A stretch of DNA of 52,646 nt from Lysobacter sp. cf310 (GCF_900114355.1 NZ_FOSS01000003.1:663495-716140), one strand, 5' to 3'. Shown: positions 37,169 to 51,009, numbered from the stretch's first letter. The notes: generated from the sequence alone by a model not told the origin. Numbers and translations are program-made.

Positions 37169-37621
37169 ATGAAAGCCGACCTGACGCTGCTGTACTCCGA
37201 GTTGGGGCTGAGGCCCAACTGCAGTCTGGAGGAGCTCCAGCTCGCCTATCGCAGGCGGATTTCCGAGCTGCACCCCAGGCGTCCGGGCGCCAAGCCGCCA
37301 TCGCAGGATTCCGCTTACCTGTGCGACCTGATCGGTCTGTACACCACGGCTACGCGCTTCCATCGCCGCTACGGACGTCTGCCGGGAGAAGCCCCGCATC
37401 GGATCGGCAGCGGCCCGGCGCAGGGCAGCCTGTCGCGGGCCCATGCCGCCGGCAACCCGCGCCCTTTCGAACATCGGCCTTCCGAGTACCGACGTTCCGA
37501 GCACCGCCATTCCGAGCAGGGTCCGCCCGCGCCGGCGCGGTTCGCCCTGGTGCTGGCCATCGCCTTGCTGATTCTCCTGTTCGCCGTGTTGGCGCTCGCC
37601 TCGGGGGAATGGCTGAGGTAG
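37169..37621 (+). CDS. J-domain-like tail-anchored protein
   Basis: 150 residues. The first about 70 resemble a J-domain (LYSELGLRPNCSLEELQLAYRRRISELHPRRPG), but the HPD signature needed to stimulate DnaK is HPR (35-37). A middle low-complexity part has near-repeats of about five residues (PSEYR, RSEHR, HSEQ) that come from 15-base tandem repeats in the DNA at about 37475-37520. A single membrane helix at about 125-145 ends the protein, so the N-terminal part faces the cytoplasm. The ribosome site is excellent (GGGAGGT, 5 bases). It probably does not act as a normal J co-chaperone; a scaffold role at the membrane for the neighbouring EPS enzymes is a guess. Confidence 0.72.
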   Translation: MKADLTLLYSELGLRPNCSLEELQLAYRRRISELHPRRPGAKPPSQDSAYLCDLIGLYTTATRFHRRYGRLPGEAPHRIGSGPAQGSLSRAHAAGNPRPFEHRPSEYRRSEHRHSEQGPPAPARFALVLAIALLILLFAVLALASGEWLR

Positions 37622-37765
37622 CGGGCCCGGCCGCGCGTCCGCGCCCGCTCGCGTCGATGCGCACGAACCACGGCGGGGGGCGTGCTGTCCGCAGGCGCGG
37701 CCCGGGCCCGTTTTTCAGGAGGTGGGCGCACCGGCACCCGTCACGCACAGGCGACTAATCAGACG

Positions 37766-38506
37766 ATGGACGCCAGCAAGATCCCGCTCACCCCCAGTGC
37801 CATCACCTGGCCGCTGGCCGCCGCCACCGTTCTGCTCGTGGCCGCCAATCTGGGCCTGCAGGCCTATCGGCTGATCGCGCACCAGGAACATGTGGTCGGC
37901 CTGGCGATGCTCAGCATGGACGGAGAAAACAACCTTCCGGCCCTGTTCTCGACCCTGCTGCTGTTCGGCGCCGCGCTGATCCTGACGCTGATCGCCGTGC
38001 TGGAACGACGCCACCAGGGCGCCGATGTGTCGAAATGGAGCGTCCTCGCCGCCGGCTTCGCGCTGATGTCCCTGGACGAGGCCCTGTCCTTCCACGAAAG
38101 AGCGATCGCGCCCGTGCGCGCGCTGCTGGGCGGCCAGCACCTGGGCATCTTCTTCTTCGCCTGGGTGATACCCGGCATCGCCCTGGTCTGCGTGCTGGGC
38201 GCCTACTTCCTGCGCTTCCTGCTCCGCCTGCCGCGCAGGACGGCGATCGCCTTCGTGATCTCCGCCGCGATCTATCTGGGCGGCGCCCTGGGCGTCGAAC
38301 TGGTCGAGGGATGGTGGCGCGAGGCACACGGGCACAGGAACCTCGTCTATCACGTGCTGGTCAGCCTGGAGGAAGGCATGGAGATGGCGGGCGTCATCGC
38401 TTTCATCCATGCGCTGCTGAGCCATATCTCGCAACGCTACGGCGAAGTGCGATTCGTCTTCGCCGGTGCGCGCCACCACACAGCCTTGTCCGGGCCTGAA
38501 GGCTGA
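37766..38506 (+). CDS. Polytopic membrane protein of unknown function
   Basis: 246 residues with about six hydrophobic helices (near 14-34, 59-82, 88-106, 126-148, 160-180, 200-222). Charged residues recur next to the helices: LSMDGENNLPALFS, MSLDEALSFHERAIAPV, VELVEGWWREAHGHRN and YHVLVSLEEGMEMAG. The pattern of Asp/Glu and His near the membrane faces resembles what is seen in membrane metal-hydrolase families, but I do not recognise the family. A longer frame starts at 37682; ATG 37766 is chosen because the extra N-terminus is Arg/Gly-rich and unlike a membrane protein start. It converges on the sugar transferase gene, with 34 bases between the stops. Confidence 0.75.
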   Translation: MDASKIPLTPSAITWPLAAATVLLVAANLGLQAYRLIAHQEHVVGLAMLSMDGENNLPALFSTLLLFGAALILTLIAVLERRHQGADVSKWSVLAAGFALMSLDEALSFHERAIAPVRALLGGQHLGIFFFAWVIPGIALVCVLGAYFLRFLLRLPRRTAIAFVISAAIYLGGALGVELVEGWWREAHGHRNLVYHVLVSLEEGMEMAGVIAFIHALLSHISQRYGEVRFVFAGARHHTALSGPEG

Positions 38507-38540
38507 TCACGGGAACCTGCGCCGGCACAGGCCGCAGGCG

Positions 38541-39932
38541 TCAGCGCGAGCCGCGGCGGAACAGCACCACCTCGACCGTCTGCAGCAGGATCAACAGGTC
38601 GAATACCAGCCCGTGGTTCTTCACGTAGAACAGATCGAAGGTCAGCTTCTCCTCGGCGTCCCGCACCGATGCGCCGTAGGGATAACGCAGCTGCGCCCAG
38701 CCGGTCAGGCCCGGTTTCACGCAGTGGCGCACGTTGTAGTAGCGCACTTCCTGGTTGAGCATGTCGACGAACTGCGGCCGCTCGGGCCGAGGGCCGACGA
38801 AGCTCATTTCCCCGAGCAGGATGTTGAACAACTGCGGGAGCTCGTCCAGGCGCGACAGGCGGATGATCCGACCGACCCGGGTGGTGCGGTCGTCGTTCTG
38901 GGTCGCCCACTTCGCCACGCCGTCGGCCTCGGCGTCCACGCGCATGCTGCGGAACTTGATCAGCTCGAAGCTGCGTCCGTTCTCGCCGATGCGCGTCTGC
39001 CGGTACAGGACCGGACCGCGCGACTCCAGGCTGATGCACGCCGCCACCAGCAGCATGAAGGGCCAGGCCACCAGCAACAGGGCGCATGCGGCGGCCAGGT
39101 CGAAGAAGCGCTTGTTGAGGCGGCGCGGCATGGAATGATCGAAACCGCCCGAAAACGCCAGCCATGACGGGTCGGCCACGTTCAGCTTGACCATGCCGGC
39201 CTCGCGCTCGAAGAACGTCGACAGATCGGTCACGGTGACTCCGCGCTGCGCGCAGGTCAGCATTTCCTCCATCGGCAGCGCGCCGCGCCGCTCGTCGGGC
39301 GCGACCACGATCTCGTAGACATGCAGCCACTCGGCGATCTCGGACAGCGCGAAATCCGTGCTGAGCAGCAACTTCTCGGGCACCAGCACGGGCTGCCCCG
39401 GCACCGGCACGAAACCCACCACCACGAAGGATCTGCGGTCGGCTCCCCGCCGCATGCGACTGTTGATGAGATCGGCGTTCTTGCCCGCGCCGAACACCAG
39501 TACCCGACGCCGGAACACATCGGTCTTGAACACCCGTTCGACGATCAGGCGCAGCGCGATCACCGCGACCAGGCCGATCGCCAGCGCCATCGCCAGCACA
39601 CCGCGGCCAATGTAGGCGGCGGGCATCAGGTAATACAGCACCAGCAGGGCGATGCCGCCGAACGCGAAGGACAACACCAGCCGGAGCAGGAACTCCATCC
39701 GGTTGTGGCGCACGTGCACCTGGTACAGGCCGAAGGCCACCATCGACACCGTGATGAAGGCGGCGAACACGAACGCGCGTACCGGCGCCCATTGGAAGGA
39801 ACTGAGCAGACCCTGCGACCCCATGAAGCGCAGCCACGCCGCGATCGTCACCGACAGGATCAGCAGCCAGGTCTCGCCCAGCCATAGCAGCAGCAGTGCG
39901 CGGCTTTTGCGACTGGCCAATGCGATGCTCAT
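38541..39932 (-). CDS. Polyprenyl-phosphate sugar-1-phosphate transferase (initiating enzyme)
   Basis: Starts EPS repeat synthesis by moving a sugar-1-phosphate from a nucleotide sugar to undecaprenyl phosphate. 463 residues. It has about five N-terminal membrane helices and a cytoplasmic Rossmann-like domain (RRRVLVFGAGKNADLI). The C-terminal catalytic domain follows, with KRFFDLAAACALLLVAWP, GPVLYRQTRIGENGRSFELIKFRSM, the DE of SRLDELPQLFNILLGEMSFVGPRPERP, and KPGLTGWAQ. The form resembles sugar transferases of exosortase-type EPS loci (WcaJ/EpsB-like). Start ATG 39932 is preferred over an in-frame GTG at 39947. It is separated from the other EPS genes but belongs functionally with them; no second initiating transferase is in the window. 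Confidence 0.93.
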   Translation of the reverse strand: MSIALASRKSRALLLLWLGETWLLILSVTIAAWLRFMGSQGLLSSFQWAPVRAFVFAAFITVSMVAFGLYQVHVRHNRMEFLLRLVLSFAFGGIALLVLYYLMPAAYIGRGVLAMALAIGLVAVIALRLIVERVFKTDVFRRRVLVFGAGKNADLINSRMRRGADRRSFVVVGFVPVPGQPVLVPEKLLLSTDFALSEIAEWLHVYEIVVAPDERRGALPMEEMLTCAQRGVTVTDLSTFFEREAGMVKLNVADPSWLAFSGGFDHSMPRRLNKRFFDLAAACALLLVAWPFMLLVAACISLESRGPVLYRQTRIGENGRSFELIKFRSMRVDAEADGVAKWATQNDDRTTRVGRIIRLSRLDELPQLFNILLGEMSFVGPRPERPQFVDMLNQEVRYYNVRHCVKPGLTGWAQLRYPYGASVRDAEEKLTFDLFYVKNHGLVFDLLILLQTVEVVLFRRGSR

Positions 39933-40213
39933 GGCGCCACCCGCCACTCGTGCGGCGCACGCGACGACGAATGCCCCCTGTCTGGTTCTCGCGCTGGACT
40001 AGGATCGAAGCGAGGAAACGCTACCGTGTGATCCTTCATGACGCTGTACCTGCCGATGCGTAGCCCCCACTCCTGGCTACCCCGTTTCCGGGCAAAGGAC
40101 GCTCGCTCTCCAAACGGGCTGGCTTGACCGAAACAACGAAGGAATCGCGGCGTTCCGGCCGTCGCGGGCGCGCAGCGCTTCGATTCGACGCGAGCGCCGC
40201 GAGCCTGAGCGCG
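39933..40213. other. Intergenic region before the sugar transferase gene
   Basis: About 280 bases, with the sugar transferase promoter expected here. I see no gene, RNA or obvious operator. Confidence 0.3.
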
Positions 40214-40924
40214 TCAACGCGCCGACGCTCGCCGGTCCTGGAAGCCGCTTGCGGCATCGTCGCCCGAGCGGTACTCGAGCCGCAGCCAGGCATGGCTGGG
40301 ACGATCGTAGAGAGCGGTGACGGCCAAGGGCGTGCCGGGGCCGTAGGGATCGGGGTAGACCGTGCCCAGCGCATCGATCCGCAGGCGCTGGCCGTCGTCT
40401 TCGACGCTGGAGACCCGGTCGAGCCGGAGCTGGGCCGACGGCTTGCGCAGCTCCTGGGCCAGATCCGCGCTCAGCATGGTCTCGAGTTGTCGCACCAGGC
40501 GCGGGTCGTTGGGAACATCGCGCTCTCCCGCCGCGACCGCGTCGATGCCGATGTCGGGGCGCCCCGACCTGCGCAGGCGGACGTCGTAGCGCACGCCGAA
40601 GCGAAAGCCGATCCAATCCTGGCGGCCGACGATCTGGGCGGCGCCGCTGCCGCGGATGGCGCGCTGGTCGGCGTCGATCGCCCGGACCTCGACGAGGTCC
40701 AAACGCAGTTCGACGGCGCGCCCGCCCAAGCGCAGCGAGATCGCGTCGATCAAGGGACCGGCGATCGCGTCGCGGATGGCCTCGGTCGCGGCCGTCGTGG
40801 CGGAACCGTCCGGCGCAGGCGTCGGGTCCGGTCGGCCCGCCGCTTGCGATGCCGGCTGCGCAGCCAGACCGCCGCCGGCCCAGGAGCAGGCCAGGAGCGC
40901 GGCGGCAGCGAGTTTTTGGCGCAT
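40214..40924 (-). CDS. Periplasmic hypothetical protein
   Basis: 236 residues. A signal peptide (MRQKLAAAALLACSWAGGGLAAQ) precedes a Pro/Thr linker and a globular domain of alternating strands: IDAISLRLGGRAVELRLDLVEVRAI, GFRFGVRYDVRLRRSGRPDIGI and SAQLRLDRVSSVEDDGQRLRIDALGTVYPD. No recognised domain. The open frame extends to 41056, but the ATG at 40924 opens a typical signal sequence and is preferred. The gene stands alone, between the sugar transferase and the M4-like gene. Periplasmic or outer-membrane-associated location is inferred from the signal peptide only. Confidence 0.7.
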   Translation of the reverse strand: MRQKLAAAALLACSWAGGGLAAQPASQAAGRPDPTPAPDGSATTAATEAIRDAIAGPLIDAISLRLGGRAVELRLDLVEVRAIDADQRAIRGSGAAQIVGRQDWIGFRFGVRYDVRLRRSGRPDIGIDAVAAGERDVPNDPRLVRQLETMLSADLAQELRKPSAQLRLDRVSSVEDDGQRLRIDALGTVYPDPYGPGTPLAVTALYDRPSHAWLRLEYRSGDDAASGFQDRRASAR

Positions 40925-41102
40925 GACTTCAACCACAACGCGGTCCCGCGGCGCATGCGGCCCCTGGAATGCCGCGCAGCGCGGCGAGCGTCGGCGGTGC
41001 GACGCTCGCACCCCAGGCCTGCGCAGCTGGATCGCGCGGCCCGCTACAGGAGCCACGCGCCCGTGCTTTGCGGCACTGCCCGCAAGCGCAGTGTCGCCGC
41101 GC

Positions 41103-42227
41103 TTACTTCACCCCGGCCGCCGACCATGCGCGCGCGACCGCGCGCGCTTCGGCCGATTTGACGCCATACAGCGCCTCGGCGGCCCGGATCGTGGCCGCGC
41201 GCGCCTGCGGATAGGTCAGCTGCGAGGTCTTCTCGGTGGTGGCCAGGCGATACCAGATCGCGCCGGCCTTGTTGCGGCCGATACCGACGATCGCGGTGTC
41301 GCCGTTGCAGACCAATTGATCCGCGCTCAGGCCGGAGCCGGCCGGCGCCTTGGCCCCCTCGGCCAGCAGGTAGAACGCGCGATTGCCGATGCCCGAGGTG
41401 TACTCGCCCGAGTAAGCCGCGGATTCGTCGTTCGGATCGAAACCGCGCGCCGGATAGCAGACGAAGGATTTTCCGTCCAGGTTCTGGCGGTACATGTGGC
41501 GCAGGCCGCCCGGATAAGCCAGCTCGCCGATCACGTAATCGCCGGGATCATTGAGGTGAGCGGCATGGAATTCGATCAGGGTGCCGAAGACATCGGCGAT
41601 CGAGCTGCGCAAGCCTGCGCTGTCGCCCTTGCCGGGATCGGGATCGGTGTTGTGGACGATATTGGCCGCGTACATGCTGCCGACGATGTCCAGGGTCGCC
41701 AGGGGTTCGATGCCGGCGGCCGCATCGCCGATGCCGAGCAGCACGGTGGTGCCGGACCAGTACGCGTAGCCGGTCGTCTTGCGTCCCGGCGCCAGGTCGA
41801 CGACATGGCTGTACACGGTGGCCCTGCGGTTGCTCGCGTCCAGGCCGTTGCGCGCGTGGACCTGCTTGAAGTAGTCCCAGCTGCGCTGCATCGCGTAGTA
41901 GGCGTCGACGCCCATGCTGGACAGGGTGGCCGCGCTGCCGTCGCCGAAGGCGGTGGTGGCGCTGACGAACTGCTGCGGCCCGCGATAGGTCGCGTAGTAC
42001 CGGTTGAAGCCGCCGCCGTCGGAGCTGCTGATGCCGTTACGGGTGTTGTCGATGAGCTCGTAGCCGACGCCCGCGGTGTACTGCACGGGAATGGGCTGCG
42101 TGCCGTAATGCACGCCATGACCGGTGCCGGGCACCACCGAGCCGTTCGGTTGACTGGCGTTCGATGTCGCCGGCATCAGCGCGGCAAGGGAGAGCGAAAC
42201 AGCGATCGCGACTAAGCTGGGGCGCAT
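41103..42227 (-). CDS. M4-peptidase-like secreted protein without zinc site
   Basis: Secreted protein of 374 residues that aligns with the thermolysin (M4) catalytic fold: DAYYAMQRSWDYFKQVHARNGLD, ADVFGTLIEF, TSGIGNRAFYLLAEG, VGIGRNKAGAIWYR and the final VARAWSAAGV all match M4 landmarks. The zinc motif HExxH is replaced by SMYAA (184-188, context DIVGSMYAANIV). The third ligand Glu of the NEAMSD block is Ser208, and the HTNSG histidine is absent (EYTSG). A signal peptide ends near TSNA and there is no long propeptide. It is therefore a probable pseudopeptidase, perhaps a binding protein or inhibitor of related proteases. A GAGGA ribosome site precedes the ATG at 42227. Its promoter region shares an octamer motif with the beta-helix gene. 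Confidence 0.87.
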   Translation of the reverse strand: MRPSLVAIAVSLSLAALMPATSNASQPNGSVVPGTGHGVHYGTQPIPVQYTAGVGYELIDNTRNGISSSDGGGFNRYYATYRGPQQFVSATTAFGDGSAATLSSMGVDAYYAMQRSWDYFKQVHARNGLDASNRRATVYSHVVDLAPGRKTTGYAYWSGTTVLLGIGDAAAGIEPLATLDIVGSMYAANIVHNTDPDPGKGDSAGLRSSIADVFGTLIEFHAAHLNDPGDYVIGELAYPGGLRHMYRQNLDGKSFVCYPARGFDPNDESAAYSGEYTSGIGNRAFYLLAEGAKAPAGSGLSADQLVCNGDTAIVGIGRNKAGAIWYRLATTEKTSQLTYPQARAATIRAAEALYGVKSAEARAVARAWSAAGVK

Positions 42228-42879
42228 GACCGTTATCCTCGGAATGGTGGGAAGAAGTGCCTTCCGCGTGCCGCCGTGCGAGCCCGCGCTTGCCATCGGC
42301 GGGCAGCTCGATACGGCGGTTCGAAAGCGACGCCACCCTAGGTGCCGATCCCGCGCTGCGCCGCGCGCACTGCGCACATTCGAGCGGTCGCGCGTCACAG
42401 ATGAGCGAGCCGCGTCGAAGCGGCGTCACAGTTCGCGATGCGCGTATTCCGCCAGTCGATCGACGACGCGTCGCTGCGACACCCAGGGCGATCAGTGTTT
42501 TTTGTGACGCGAAACGCGACGAACCTGCAGGCCGGACAGCGCGTGGACGTATGCGGCGCGCGCGGCGCTGTTGGTCGGTCGGTGAGCGCGCAGCGCGCGC
42601 GCTCGCCGCGACTTCGGCAAGCCGCAGCGCGCGCCGCAAACGGGCCCTGCCCCGCGGTCGTTCGCATCGCAGCTATGCCGCACCGCCGGTCCGCCCCCCA
42701 GCCCACGCCGCGCAAGGCCGGCGCTTCGCGGCCGCTCGCGCCCGCGCAGGCCCGGATTCGCACCCGATTCATGCCCGAAGCCCCAACCACGCCCCCATTC
42801 GGCGATCATGTCGCTTTGGGCCGCCCGCCGCGACGCCACGCGCCGCCCCGGCGGCTGGATAAAAACATCAGGATTTTCA
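42228..42879. promoter_or_regulatory. Divergent region M4-like gene / mutS with GCGTCACA sites
   Basis: About 650 bases. GCGTCACA occurs at 42392-42399 and 42423-42430, 31 bases apart (about three helical turns), and the reverse complement TGTGACGC at 42503-42510. The first two lie about 165-205 bases before the M4-like ATG. The same octamer in inverted form precedes the beta-helix gene at 20.5 kb. The rest carries open frames on both strands that look like GC shadows. An AGGA ribosome site precedes mutS. Confidence 0.5.
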
Positions 42880-45480
<2,601 letters not shown>

Positions 45481-45510
45481 ACCGCCACGCGCGCGATCGC
45501 GCGTGGCGGT
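45481..45510. terminator. Hairpin between convergent mutS and secreted-protein genes
   Basis: Perfect 13-bp stem (45481-45493 with 45498-45510) and a CGAT loop, directly after the mutS stop and 20 bases from the stop of the convergent gene. There is no T-tract on either side, so it may act as a transcription barrier or RNA-end stabiliser rather than a classical intrinsic terminator. Confidence 0.6.
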
Positions 45511-45530
45511 TCCGACCGGCGCAATCGGCG

Positions 45531-47336
45531 CTAGGGATTACCGCCGCCAGGGCACACCCGCCGGTAGGTATGGGTCTTGGAGACGCTCTGCCCATCCGAG
45601 GAGGTCACCGTCACCGTGGCGGTGTCCTGCCAGTACATGCGCACGTTGCGGGTGGAGCCCGCGACCGGAACGAAGCTGCCCGACCATGAGTACTGATAAG
45701 GCGGCGATCCACCGGCGGCCGTGGCGGTGAACATGACGTACTCCCGGCACGCGGATTCAGCGGTGGTGATCGCCACGCTCAGGGGCAGCGTGAATTCGTA
45801 GGCGACGCGATCGTCGAACAACTGCGCCCAGCGCCCGTCGAACCCGCCGTTGGCCGGCGTGTACCAGGCCCCGGTCAGCCAGGTTCCGGCTTCGTAGAGC
45901 TCGCGCGTATCGACCGCGCCGGTATGCACGAAGAAGTCGTGCTGCCGCCAGTAGTTGTTCAGCGAGCCCAGGTCGCCGCTGGCATCGGCGCGATTGCGCC
46001 CATCGCTGCCGCGTCCCGCACCTTCATAGCCTTTGAACTTGTCGGAGCCGGACACGATATCGGCGTTCGTCTCCGCCGAGTACGCGCCCATGAACCAATC
46101 CTTGCCCAGCACGCCGTTGCGTCCGTCGGTCAGACTGGAAGACTGGGTGTCGCGCGAGCCGAGGTAGAAGCGTCGCAATCCGGCCGGCACGTCGACTTGT
46201 CCGGCCTCGTTCAGCAGCGCGGTCTCCAGCAGCACATCCTCGGTGGAGTCGGCGGTCCAGCTGATCGGCCACATCGCGTCGTCCCACTGGCTGCGGAAGA
46301 CGTCGGCGATGTCCTGCAGTTCGTAGGTGATGCGCTTGACCGCATACCAGGGCGTGTCGCCGTCCTGGCGCGAGGCCAGCGCGGACGCGTTGCCGTAGTG
46401 GATCGGCTGCGCGCCCCAGGCGGTGACGGCTGCGCTGGACGTTTCCGGCACCCAGACGTAGTGCACCTTCTTGTCGCCGTCGTTGCTGACGTCGACTTTC
46501 GCGTTGCCCGCCGTCTGCGCCCAGGATTGGATCTGCGCATAGCTGTGCTGGACGAAATGCAATTCGTGGGCGGTCGCGCCGCCCGGATCCAGGCCGCCGT
46601 CCTCGTCCGCCTGCCACAGCAGGACGTGCTTGCCGCTGGCGACGCTCATGAAGTTCAGGTCGGGGCTGCCGGCACTGCGCATCACGTGATCGTGGTGGCT
46701 GGTCACGGTGACATGCCCGACGTATTCGCCGGCCGCTCCGGGCGCGCCGCCCACGCCGCCCACGCCGCGCACGGCGATCTCGACCCGCTCCCAATCGTGG
46801 ATCTCGTTGCCCTTCTTATCCACCGGGTGATAGACGTGATACAGCAGGATCAGGCCCTTTCCGGCGCCGTCCGTGTACTCCACCAGCGAGGTGTACAGGG
46901 TCGGGCGGATGCGCCAGTGCTTGTAAGCGCCGCTGGCCGCGGCCGACTCGGCGACGTATTGCGGCAGCAGGTTCACCCAGGTGTAGCGATTGTTGGCGAA
47001 GTTGCCGTCGCGATCGAAATCGTAGTTGCTGAGCCAATCCCGTCCGGGTTTGCCGCCGTTCTCTTCCGAGCGCTGCAGGATCAGCGGCGCGTAGTACTGC
47101 AGGTAGCTCTGCCGCTGCGCCGGGCTCAAGGTCCAGACCTGCGCCTGCGCCGGCGCGGCCGACAGGAACGCGCCCGCCAGGCTCAGCGCCAAGGCGTAAC
47201 CGTATCGGCGCGCGCGCTCGATCCAGCTCCCGGCCCCCGCCGCATCCGCATCCATCGCGACGCTGCCCGCGCTGCGCAGCGGCCGGTTCGGGCCCCATGC
47301 GGCCGACAGGCCCCAGCGAATCTTGCCGCTCTTCAT
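45531..47336 (-). CDS. Large secreted protein of unknown function
   Basis: 601 residues. A perfect ribosome site (GGAGGA) sets the ATG at 47336, but the signal hydrophobic core (ALALSLAGAFLSAAPAQA) starts only near residue 43, so the N-region is unusually long. After cleavage comes a domain rich in His, Asp and aromatic residues: LLYHVYHPVDKKGNEIHDWERVEI, VTVTSHHDHVMR, GKHVLLWQADEDGG and HELHFVQHSYAQI. This is reminiscent of Vps62-like secreted proteins. A Gly/Asp-rich middle follows, and a PKD-like C-terminal domain (about 520-601: VMFTATAAGGSPPYQYSWSGS, TVTSSDGQSVSKTHTY). HELHF is not a zinc HExxH motif. Function unknown. Confidence 0.78.
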   Translation of the reverse strand: MKSGKIRWGLSAAWGPNRPLRSAGSVAMDADAAGAGSWIERARRYGYALALSLAGAFLSAAPAQAQVWTLSPAQRQSYLQYYAPLILQRSEENGGKPGRDWLSNYDFDRDGNFANNRYTWVNLLPQYVAESAAASGAYKHWRIRPTLYTSLVEYTDGAGKGLILLYHVYHPVDKKGNEIHDWERVEIAVRGVGGVGGAPGAAGEYVGHVTVTSHHDHVMRSAGSPDLNFMSVASGKHVLLWQADEDGGLDPGGATAHELHFVQHSYAQIQSWAQTAGNAKVDVSNDGDKKVHYVWVPETSSAAVTAWGAQPIHYGNASALASRQDGDTPWYAVKRITYELQDIADVFRSQWDDAMWPISWTADSTEDVLLETALLNEAGQVDVPAGLRRFYLGSRDTQSSSLTDGRNGVLGKDWFMGAYSAETNADIVSGSDKFKGYEGAGRGSDGRNRADASGDLGSLNNYWRQHDFFVHTGAVDTRELYEAGTWLTGAWYTPANGGFDGRWAQLFDDRVAYEFTLPLSVAITTAESACREYVMFTATAAGGSPPYQYSWSGSFVPVAGSTRNVRMYWQDTATVTVTSSDGQSVSKTHTYRRVCPGGGNP

Positions 47337-49962
<2,626 letters not shown>

Positions 49963-50100
49963 CACCGGACGCCTCGGCGTCGGGCGCGAGCCCGGCGCCG
50001 AGGTACCGACGGCCGATCCGGCCCGCGCGCGCAGCCGTCAGTCCTGCGCGCGCGGCCCCGGCATCGGCGCAACCCTGCAATCCCTGCGCACCTCAGCTGG

Positions 50101-50130
50101 CCCGGCGAGCGATCGCCGGGTCCTTTTTTT
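50101..50130 (+). terminator. Rho-independent terminator of katG
   Basis: 8-bp perfect stem CCCGGCGA/TCGCCGGG around GCGA, then TCC and seven T. It lies about 140 bases after the katG stop and right at the end of the convergent APH gene. Confidence 0.9.
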
Positions 50131-50136
50131 GCGCGC

Positions 50137-51009
50137 TTAGTGGCTGTGTTGGTCGGCGCCCAGGGCCAATGCCGCCGCGAGCACCGACAAGGGCAGCTGC
50201 GCCTGCTCGGCCTCGTCGTCCTCCAGGTACCAGGCCGCCGACACGCCCTGCTGCGCCGCGATCCAGGCCAGCAGGCGCGCGGGCGCCAGGCCGCTGGCCT
50301 CAGCGACCACCTGCAGGCGGCGTTCCAGCCGGCGCGGCAGTTCGCGTCCCAACTGCAGTGGATCGCCGAACATCGTCGCGTGGTCGTAACCGCGATCGCC
50401 GATCACGCGTTTGGGATCGATCGCCAACCAGCCGCGCTGCGGGCCGAAATCCAGCACGTTCTCGTGGTGCAGATCGCCGTGCAGCGGAACCGGATCGACC
50501 GTGGCCCGCAACAGACTGTCCGCGATCCGCCACGCGCGCGCATACAGACCACCGTGATCGCGCGCGGCCTGGGCCAGGGAGTCGAAGTAGGTCGACAGCG
50601 GCTGCAAGCCGTCCGGCGGCGCGGCGGTGCGCGCGTGCAGACGCCGCGCGACCTCGCACAGGATCCGGCAAGCCTGATCGTCGCGGCCGTCGGAGGCCAT
50701 CGCCAGCAGCGAATCCCCGCCGCTCGCGCGCTCGATCAGCAGCACGTGGCCCTCGCTGGCGAGCACGCGCGCCGCGCCGTCGCCGTCCCACCAGCGCATC
50801 AGCACGCCGCCCCAGCGCTCCTCGGGGTCGTAGGCGAGCTTCAGCATGGCCGGCGCACCCGCATGGCGCACCGGCTGCAAGGCGCTGGACGGCGTATCGA
50901 AGGCGGCGCCATCGGCCTGCAGGCCCCAGTGCTGGCGCCACGGACGCAAGGCCGTGTCCGGGTCGGGGCGGTGTGGGTCGTCGTGCAGGGCTGCGGGCGA
51001 TTCGGTCAT
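50137..51009 (-). CDS. APH(6)-like aminoglycoside/hydroxyurea phosphotransferase family
   Basis: Kinase-fold phosphotransferase of 290 residues related to streptomycin 6-phosphotransferases. The N-lobe has the lysine in [16 protein letters not shown] (Lys57) and the conserved [13 protein letters not shown]. The catalytic loop is [12 protein letters not shown] with Asp179, and the metal-binding Asp198 is in [15 protein letters not shown]. All key residues are intact, so it should be an active kinase. Whether it acts on streptomycin or on an endogenous substrate cannot be told; such genes are common in soil Xanthomonadaceae without proven resistance. Start ATG 51009 is preferred over ATG 51024 because AGGAA lies 6 bases before it. 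Confidence 0.88.
   Translation of the reverse strand: MTESPAALHDDPHRPDPDTALRPWRQHWGLQADGAAFDTPSSALQPVRHAGAPAMLKLAYDPEERWGGVLMRWWDGDGAARVLASEGHVLLIERASGGDSLLAMASDGRDDQACRILCEVARRLHARTAAPPDGLQPLSTYFDSLAQAARDHGGLYARAWRIADSLLRATVDPVPLHGDLHHENVLDFGPQRGWLAIDPKRVIGDRGYDHATMFGDPLQLGRELPRRLERRLQVVAEASGLAPARLLAWIAAQQGVSAAWYLEDDEAEQAQLPLSVLAAALALGADQHSH

Noticed and set aside
46545-46565. HELHF in the 601-residue secreted protein as a zinc protease motif
   Set aside because: The pattern is HExxF, not HExxH, and no supporting ligand is seen.
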